Source: Macrostomum hystrix
Lineage: Eukaryota > Platyhelminthes > Macrostomidae
Length of the DNA: 64,000 bases
Assembly (NCBI GenBank): GCA_950097015.1
Contig: CATNEN010000033.1
Span: 1,116,001-1,180,000, forward strand
Direction: 5' to 3'
Shown: one piece after another, positions 62,601 through 64,000 of the stretch
How the letters are laid out: each line of letters starts with the position of its first letter
Numbering within the stretch: the stretch's first letter is position 1
Notes under the pieces: model-generated
The model's input: the letters and a program-made list of their open reading frames with translations, nothing else
Database searches by the model: none
Told to the model about the DNA's origin: nothing
Program-made: the position numbers and the translations under genes

Positions 62601-63905
62601 AGCTGTTCATGTCGGCCAGGGCTGGGAAGAAGGGTTTGACGCACTCCACATCCATGTCGAGGTAAATGCCTGAATCAAGCGCGAAATTTTTTATAAATAT
62701 TTTTCAAGCAGGAACTACAGGAGCCCTGTTAGCTGCAAAGTCCTTGCACTTACAATGGAAAGATAGTTAAAAAGACAACTAAACAGTACATATCTTTGCC
62801 CGCAGGAGATAGTCAGAACCACTCACCTCCAAAGTGATGCAGCACAATGTAGCGAATGGAGTCGGCTCTCTCTAGCACGTCGCGATATTGCTTGTACTTT
62901 CCCAGAAACTCCGGATAAGCAGAAGAGATCAGTGCCTCGGCGTCGCTGTCCCGCCACAAGTAATAGGTCCAGTCGGGGTTGAGCGTCAGGCAGCCATTGA
63001 TGAAGGGCTTGTAGTTCTCGTAGACCATCTCAGATGCGAATGCTTGATGCAGAATTCGAGGGATGCGCGCGGATGCATTGAAGGCGGGTTCTGGTGGCTT
63101 CGACGGCTTACCATCAGCCAATGTAGTCACTGCCGGACTTAACACTACTGCGTGATAAGCTTGACTGTATTTTTGAATGCTGCTGCTGTGTCCGCCGCGT
63201 TTCTGCTAGTATTGCTTGCTGCGGTGGCTGCTGCAGTAGCTGCTGTTGCGGTTGCTCCGGCTGCTTCTGCGGCAAAATTCTCAGACTTTCTGGGCTATAA
63301 CCCGCAACCTTCCATATGGCCTGCATGGGTATCGAATATTGTTTTATTTGCAGCGCCACGAATGAATCTTAAGTACTTACTATGATCAAATAATCCCGAC
63401 TTCTTTTAGAAGATCTAAGAAACACAAACATGCCGAATCAGCCTCTTGGGTTTGCACAGACGCATGTTTATCTCGTGCCGAGCAGGAACTCAAAACGAGG
63501 TAGAGTCAGATGATAATTGGCACAGCACCCAGCAACTCAGGAAACTGTTGATCAATAGAGCTGCACTTTGTTTATTAATAATTTTGGCCTTGTATACAAT
63601 TGCTGAGTCTATGCAAATCAAATCAACACAGACGTCTTGCTACACCTGCTACTCGCAATATCCGGTAGACTGTCCTACCAACGTGTTTCCTCCTCATTCT
63701 ACAGCCGCCTTTAAAACGTTTTCTCAATTCGTAGGCTATTCGTGGACAAGTCAAGGATAAGGAGTTTTTATGATAAAACGTTACATCTGAGGTACAAAAA
63801 TCCGCTTTTAAAGCCCAAATGTTTTTCACATCACATTGCACTTGAACTTACATAGACAATACCGAACACAATAGATAGCCTGATGAACAACGACAGCTTC
63901 CTCAT
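53647..63905 (-). CDS. GT32-type DXD glycosyltransferase, copy 2, split by a retrotransposon
   Basis: Exons 63905-63852 (ATG, signal-anchor MRKLSLFIRLSIVFGIVY), about 63202-62827, 62669-62301 and 53864-53647 (TGA), total 1017 nt or 338 residues with matching phases 0/1/1. Motifs: RILHQAFASEMVYENYKPFI, LWRDSDAE, RADSIRYIVLHHFGG, YLDMDVEC (DXD), TTGPAILTRVY. The last exon matches the tail of copy 1 (CIHRFLHLGYSF against VHRFLHLGYEF). The final intron is about 8.4 kb because it holds an LTR retrotransposon (58118-62282) 18 bp beyond the donor at 62301, plus a SINE and other repeats. The acceptor of exon 2 may be 3 bp away (63205). Predicted Golgi type II glycosyltransferase; substrates unknown. 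Confidence 0.82.
54560..54925. repeat. Dispersed foldback-like repeat, copy 3
   Basis: Shares TTTCTGTATCT, CACCTTCCAGAATCA, GGCATCGTCGAGATATTCAA and AAGTAGGCAGTT blocks with the copies near 34200-34700 and 51960-52290. Confidence 0.6.
55065..55385. repeat. 51-bp minisatellite, about 6 copies
   Basis: Units contain TTCACTCCTTGCTTTAGCGC and CAATGAAGACATGAGAAATG. Because 51 is a multiple of 3, both strands carry repeat ORFs. Confidence 0.95.
56868..57461 (-). repeat. SINE family 1, copy 3 (long)
   Basis: Near-identical to 18424-18996 in reverse orientation, with a 24-bp difference in the body. The (ATAG)n tail lies at the low end and the tRNA-like head at the high end. Confidence 0.82.
57790..57955. 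repeat. SINE family 3 fragment
   Basis: AACTGAAGCAATGCGGTATTAAGTGCTT and GAGTTTCGAACTCCCGAC (B-box-like) match blocks at 36285-36540. Confidence 0.55.
58118..58320 (+). repeat. 5' LTR
   Basis: 203 bp with TATATAAG near 58259. It ends right before the gag ATG at 58321, so any tRNA primer site (TGG at 58322) would overlap the start codon. Confidence 0.92.
58321..58719 (+). pseudogene. gag, 5' part, frameshifted
   Basis: 132 codons from an ATG at the LTR edge. It encodes a capsid-like helical region with WKKWLAQFQLF and YQFRLCTQRPGEPIDDWLQRL. Similarity to gag continues in the +1 frame from about 58670, so the two ORFs are separated by a one-base frame change. It may be a programmed shift or a mutation. 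Confidence 0.8.
58637..60841 (+). CDS. gag-pol polyprotein segment: zinc knuckles, protease, RT, RNase H
   Basis: The frame continues gag from the frameshift. Two CCHC-like knuckles (CIRCGAPGH and CNRCGKRNHLARAC) lie near 58970-59070, and the protease motif VLVDSGADCN near 59223. The RT domain (about 59660-60300) has VPKEDGKSVRI, DLRDVNKA and an active-site box IHDD in place of YxDD. RNase H follows with VVDASPVGVGAIL and YTDHKPLLG. TAA at 60839 cuts the frame just before the usual RNase H end. The source is an invertebrate retrotransposon. Confidence 0.88.
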   Translation: MTGSSASRTPPTAVGGAFGDLRESLIRDQVIACCSSDHLRRKLLAIDNVDLEQAVRAARAMEAAEAQASVMEANGASVQRLRRQEAGAAAPAARRPTGQPRDKQPNGGQTRCIRCGAPGHRTCSAAEGKTCNRCGKRNHLARACLSRPKEDVHVLQAESDSSAAEDGVFCLTVAATGTAAAGAQTSVFVGSTQLPVLVDSGADCNIITEQAWRILPGPPQLQATRTKIFAFRSPKPLSTLGACSLRVSTGQNSMTVRFIVVPGGGTNILGREASTSLRLLSLGRQVHAIEATETEDPAIQAVVRQFPKLFRGLGKVKDVSLQINIKSDARPICHPPSRVPVHLREALDRELDEQEQLGIIQPVEGPTPWVSSIVVVPKEDGKSVRITQDLRDVNKAALRERHQIPTFEEVTCDMAGSSISSKLDIFKAFHHIEISEDSRKYFVFSTPRGMRQLTRLSMGFASASKILQRVMQRVLESLTGVKWIHDDIIVHSRDLKAHKTHVAACLTRLREHGITLNGSKCRWGIGKAKFMVMTLSKFEIQPSQEKIAELQAFKDPQSVKEVRSFLGLANHLEKFMPQLADKAEPLRRLTRKGQEFVWDSEQQQAFQNVKDCISESCTLAFFDKQLPTELVVDASPVGVGAILQQRHPGGQTRPVAYASRTLSEVERRYSQIEREALGVKFGCLKFAFYLEGCPHFDVYTDHKPLLGIYRPDSRPPPRLERIMLQTQHFSFTLH
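60842..61771 (+). pseudogene. Integrase remnant
   Basis: HQGHLGQKKTCDRL...VWWPGM at about 61160-61227 is the His part of the HHCC zinc site; the Cys pair is lost. The catalytic core follows in another frame (FPTGENVVVLVDYFSRYPD, TTDNATYF, NGEVERFNRSL: second Asp and Glu present). About 107 bp between two copies of AGCGTGGACGTC (61330 and 61435) look inserted and carry a stop. The C-terminus is cut short at 61769. Confidence 0.8.
62081..62282 (+). repeat. 3' LTR
   Basis: 202 bp, differing from the 5' LTR by one indel near the start and one base near the end by eye. Confidence 0.92.
62670..62826. other. Intron of glycosyltransferase copy 2
   Basis: Short intron with GT/AG ends on the minus strand. 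Confidence 0.7.
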
Positions 63906-64000
63906 GGCAACAGTCCGTCGGTTCGCCTTCTCTGCGTTTTCCTGGAATGCAAAGCGCAGCGCCCGTCAGTTTTAACAAATTTAAGAAAGCATTCTACCCA

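Overview
The window is animal nuclear DNA, not bacterial. Genes are split by GT-AG introns, exons are GC-rich, introns are AT-rich or filled with tandem repeats, and there are tRNA-related SINEs and a Ty3/Gypsy-type LTR retrotransposon. The gene content (tandem Roco/TIR proteins, an intronless rhodopsin-like GPCR, a TTLL enzyme, DXD glycosyltransferases) and the extreme minisatellite load suggest a lophotrochozoan, most plausibly a free-living flatworm such as Macrostomum. That taxon is an inference.

Layout. (1) 1-1872 (+): 3' part of a secreted or surface protein built of paired sushi-like modules with a Ser/Thr-rich stalk. (2) 1873-4269: AT-rich spacer with two minisatellites. (3) 4270-47040 (-): about 39 exons that I could chain in compatible reading phase from an ATG at 47040 to a TGA at 4270, giving roughly 3,070 residues. 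The chain contains two Roco-type halves. The first (47040 to about 28.9 kb) has LRR, a degenerate Roc, a dynein-stalk-like insertion, COR, Cys-rich and lectin-like segments, an MBT-like segment and a C-terminal module. The second (27690 to 4270) has LRR with an embedded EF-hand, an intact Roc, COR, two TIR domains and a C-terminal module. One internal frame change in the LRR exon is unresolved, and two separate genes remain possible. (4) Nested in its introns on the other strand are two intronless genes: a GPCR (10525-11853) and a tubulin-tyrosine-ligase-like enzyme (31473-33044). (5) 47041-49382: AT-rich upstream region. (6) 49383-49886 (+): small multi-pass membrane protein. (7) 50161-51731 and 53647-63905 (-): two paralogous GT32-type DXD glycosyltransferases. 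The last intron of the second holds a SINE, a foldback repeat, a minisatellite and a complete 4.2 kb LTR retrotransposon (58118-62282) with a 5-bp target duplication.

About 25 unrelated tandem arrays occur, most inside the Roco introns and many starting within tens of bases of a 3' splice site. Splice positions come from reading motifs and phase by eye; no transcript or database was consulted.

Functionally, the intact Roc-COR plus a TIR with the NADase-type glutamate suggests a GTP-regulated signalling or innate-immune protein. The first half looks like a catalytically dead, scaffold-like partner fused in cis. The glycosyltransferases are predicted Golgi type II proteins.
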